Assembly (NCBI GenBank): GCA_001701115.1
Contig: DAAJ01000062.1
Coordinates: forward strand, 1-17,133
Direction of reading: 5' to 3'
DNA: 17,133 nt
Origin: Bacteroidales bacterium GP2
Lineage (GTDB): Bacteria > Bacteroidota > Bacteroidia > Bacteroidales > Muribaculaceae
Shown here: positions 14,772 to 17,133 of the stretch, piece after piece
How the letters are laid out: each line of letters begins with the position of its first letter
Position numbering within the stretch: the first letter of the stretch is position 1
Program-made: the position numbers and the translations under genes
The notes under the pieces: model-generated
The model's input: only the letters and a program-made list of their open reading frames with translations
What the model was told of the DNA's origin: nothing
Database searches by the model: none

Positions 14772-16859
14772 CTATTTGCCCGCCCCTACGGCATTATTAA
14801 GTTTTTTCTTTCCGAATTTCGGAGTTACCCCAATGAAAAACTCAAAGTTTATGCCGGGCATCGGGCGCGACAGCACCGAAAGGTAATCCTCGTTGAAGAG
14901 GTTGTTGACAGCCAGTTTCAGCTGAAGGTTCACCGGTTTGAACGACAGCCCTTTTTCAAGCGATATATTGCTCATGTAGTATTTGGGCAGGTGTCCGGTG
15001 ATGGTATAGTCGTTGCTCGACATAGTGTACCGCTCGGAGTAGTAAGCCCACTTGTAAAGGAAACTCCATGACCGCCAAGTAAGGCGTCCGGTGAGGGATG
15101 CCGAGTGTTTGGGGACGTATGGGAGCTGCTTTCCTACCGACTGGTCAGCAGGCGACATCTTCTCACCCTCGTTGATAGATGGCGTCCATGAGTAAGACCC
15201 GTTAAGGTCAAACACCCAACCCTTGAAAGGCTCGAAAGCGACGTTGAGCTTACCCTCGATGCCGTAGGCGTGCACTTTCTTGACGTTGCGCGGCGAAAAG
15301 AAACCTTTGGTTGTAGGGAGCCAGATAATCCAGTCATCAATGCGGCTGTCAAACCATGTCGCGCTGCCACCCATCGAAACCGGGAAAGGTGCTGACCAGT
15401 TCACATCGAAAGATGCACCTGCATCGTAAGTCCAGCCGTGCTCGCTCTTCAAATCCGGATTGCCACCGGGTAGGAAATAGAGGTCATTGAGCGTGGGGAA
15501 CTTGTGGTTGCGCGATACCGAGGCTTTCAGCATGACATTGCCTTTTCTCGACAAAAGACCATCTATAAAGAAAGCCGGGATAACGGGAGCCCAAGTCTCG
15601 CCGAACATCTCCTGACGTAACACAAGCGATAAACCCAAGGGCTTGACAGGTTGCCACTTTGCCGAGGCGGAGCCGGACAGTTCGATACGTCCCTTGTCAT
15701 AGCCGACAATAGCCTTGTCGCCGTCCTGAAGTATTATGTTTTTGTCTTCGGAACGGACAAAATGCTGATGAGCTGATATGTTGGCAGTAAAGTACCACTT
15801 CTCTGTAGGGTTAAGTTCACCTTCCGCCTGCCCGTAGAAAGTGTTTACGCGGCTTCGGGAGCGTGTCATCGACGACCAGTTGTTTTCAGCAACCTCGCGC
15901 TTGTAGTCATACGCCATCCAAGTGTGGATATATCCGCCTTTGGCTGCAAATTTCCAGTTATTCCGGAAATGGTCCCATGAGAGTACGCTTCTGATTGTCT
16001 GTTCTCGCTGACGATTCTCAAAATTACGCTCGTTGCCGTAGTCAGTGGTGAGCATAGGCAATTCCCGGTTGGAATTGATATACCATGCGTTAAATCCGAA
16101 ACGGTCACCCTTGTTAGTGTTGTAATACACCTCCTGCAGGGCATGGAAATCCTTGTAGGCGCCGCTGCGGTTTCGCTCTGTGGGATTATACTGACCTATT
16201 ATATTCTTGTCTTCGTCATAGATATTCACCTTCTTGTCATGGTTGATATACTTGTAGTCGTTTGGCGATGAAGAATAGACAACACGGCTTGACACGCTCC
16301 AATGCTCACTGCCGTAAGTAAACCGGGCGAACTCGTCGAAGGTGCTGAATGAACCCACGCCCTGCACATACTGCAGATTGACACCTTCAGCCACATCGGG
16401 CGACGTGCCGAGTTTTACAAGACCGCCGAGACCGCCGCCGGTCTCATTGACTGATGAAGTGCCGTGAAGGAGCGATGCCTGATCAATGAAATAGGACGGT
16501 ATAGTAGAAAAATCAGTCATGCCAAGCATCGGATTGTTTATACGCATACCGTTCCAAGTCACCTGCGTATGGCTGGGAGAAGTGCCACGGAAAGCGACGG
16601 TGGAGAGCGTGGCGCGCCCGTAACTCTTGACAAACACCGATGAATTGAACGTGAGGACATCAGCAAACGACAGGGCGATGTTTTCTTTCAATACAAGCGA
16701 ATCAAAAGTAGTTTTCTGGACTCCTATATCTTTCATTGCGCGTTTACCCAACACCTCCACTACTCCAAGATTATGTATCCTTGTTTGTGATAGTACGGTC
16801 GTTCCTTGGAACGACCACAATATGAATGCGATTAGTATTGATGTTTTTGACCATCCCAT
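14772..16859 (-). CDS. TonB-dependent outer membrane receptor, BtuB-like
   Basis: This 695-residue protein has a signal peptide (SILIAFILWSF core, cut near VLSQ), a possible TonB box (VVEVLGKR, about 33-40) and a plug domain (about 45-155) with AFRGTSPSHTQVTWNGMRIN and LLHGTSSVNETGGGLGG. A 22-strand beta-barrel fills the rest, including FPTLNDLYFLPGGNPDLKSE, a block typical of BtuB/FepA-like barrels. It lacks the N-terminal carboxypeptidase-like domain of SusC proteins and there is no SusD beside it, so glycan uptake is unlikely. A vitamin, siderophore or metal complex is more plausible. The last barrel strand (NFEFFIGVTPKF) is followed by a 13-residue tail instead of ending in an aromatic residue. 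Its start overlaps the RAYT remnant by 28 bases, and no clear promoter was found upstream. Confidence 0.9.
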   Translation of the reverse strand: MGWSKTSILIAFILWSFQGTTVLSQTRIHNLGVVEVLGKRAMKDIGVQKTTFDSLVLKENIALSFADVLTFNSSVFVKSYGRATLSTVAFRGTSPSHTQVTWNGMRINNPMLGMTDFSTIPSYFIDQASLLHGTSSVNETGGGLGGLVKLGTSPDVAEGVNLQYVQGVGSFSTFDEFARFTYGSEHWSVSSRVVYSSSPNDYKYINHDKKVNIYDEDKNIIGQYNPTERNRSGAYKDFHALQEVYYNTNKGDRFGFNAWYINSNRELPMLTTDYGNERNFENRQREQTIRSVLSWDHFRNNWKFAAKGGYIHTWMAYDYKREVAENNWSSMTRSRSRVNTFYGQAEGELNPTEKWYFTANISAHQHFVRSEDKNIILQDGDKAIVGYDKGRIELSGSASAKWQPVKPLGLSLVLRQEMFGETWAPVIPAFFIDGLLSRKGNVMLKASVSRNHKFPTLNDLYFLPGGNPDLKSEHGWTYDAGASFDVNWSAPFPVSMGGSATWFDSRIDDWIIWLPTTKGFFSPRNVKKVHAYGIEGKLNVAFEPFKGWVFDLNGSYSWTPSINEGEKMSPADQSVGKQLPYVPKHSASLTGRLTWRSWSFLYKWAYYSERYTMSSNDYTITGHLPKYYMSNISLEKGLSFKPVNLQLKLAVNNLFNEDYLSVLSRPMPGINFEFFIGVTPKFGKKKLNNAVGAGK

Positions 16860-17107
16860 TTCTTAATGTTGTTTCTAATATAATATTTGATATTCTTATA
16901 GCTCTCTGGAGTTCTGATGATATGCTCATAGAATCCTGGACTCCAATCAAATAGGAAATTATTCTGATTAGCGTATCGTTTTACACCACTTTTAAGTCCT
17001 CCAATAATGGAAGATAAAAAAGTACTTACTGTAACAAAGAAAAGACCAACGTTATAATTGTGCCAATTCACGCGGGCATACTGGCGATTATGAAATATTG
17101 ATTCCAC
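16832..17107 (-). pseudogene. Internally deleted REP-associated tyrosine transposase (RAYT, Y1/IS200-like) remnant
   Basis: A 91-codon ORF starts with GTG at 17107; an in-frame TAA lies two codons before it. The first 30 residues match the RAYT start (FHNRQYARVNWHNY, FFVTVST). Residues 31-91 match its C-terminal part: LSSIIGGLKSGVKRYAN, FYEHIIR and YIRNNIKKWD. The middle, which in intact family members carries the HUH metal-binding motif in MPNHIHG, is absent. Intact proteins are usually near 160-200 residues, so roughly 100 residues are lost, yet the frame is preserved. The conserved tyrosine in FYEHIIR, probably the nucleophile, is still present, but without HUH the protein cannot nick DNA. 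The region is much more AT-rich than the genes beside it. It could be a small expressed protein, but decay is simpler. Confidence 0.72.
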
Positions 17108-17133
17108 TGTTTTTTATCTTTAGTTATTAGGTG

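Noticed and set aside
14772..16859. SusC-type receptor of a polysaccharide utilisation locus
   Set aside because: There is no N-terminal carboxypeptidase-like domain, the length is about 700 rather than about 1000 residues, and no SusD gene is adjacent.
16832..17133. Intact IS200-like element
   Set aside because: The HUH-containing middle of the transposase is missing and no element ends could be identified before the window stops.

Overview
The window looks like chromosome of a Bacteroidota bacterium, most likely a gut Bacteroidales. The support is the TAnnTTTG-type -7 promoter boxes at 6-13 and 10595-10602, the weak Shine-Dalgarno signals, a BtuB-like TonB-dependent receptor, and an EmrAB-TolC type operon of the Bacteroidota kind. 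I cannot assign a genus.

Region 1 (about 1-10593) is the unusual part. It is a four-gene, same-strand operon with a -7 box at the left edge and a hairpin/T-tract terminator at the right. In order it encodes: an exported, membrane-anchored von Willebrand A (VWA) protein with an intact MIDAS metal site; a 1077-residue tubulin/FtsZ-superfamily protein with GxGGSG and GGTGSG loops; a 990-residue protein with two central membrane segments, whose N-terminal half appears to follow the same secondary-structure order as the tubulin-like protein but without the nucleotide loops; and an 856-residue membrane protein ending in two transglutaminase-like domains, of which only the second keeps the catalytic cysteine. 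Gaps of 33, 6 and 3 bases point to one transcript. The set resembles the tubulin-like plus VWA gene neighbourhoods that were proposed, from genome context, to be membrane-remodelling systems. To my knowledge the exact partner set seen here has no assigned function.

Region 2 (10594-14768) is a tripartite drug or small-molecule efflux operon: outer membrane TolC-like channel, EmrA/HlyD-type periplasmic adaptor, and a 14-TM EmrB-like MFS pump. It starts from its own promoter directly behind the terminator of region 1. Its leader of about 210 bases holds a possible 28-codon ORF and several competing hairpins, a layout suggestive of attenuation.

Region 3 (14772-17133, minus strand) holds a 695-residue BtuB-like TonB-dependent receptor convergent with the efflux operon. 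Directly upstream, and overlapping its start by 28 bases, is an AT-rich 91-codon remnant of a REP-associated tyrosine transposase (RAYT). That remnant has lost its central HUH-containing part but stays in frame.

No tRNA, rRNA, CRISPR array or intact insertion sequence was seen.
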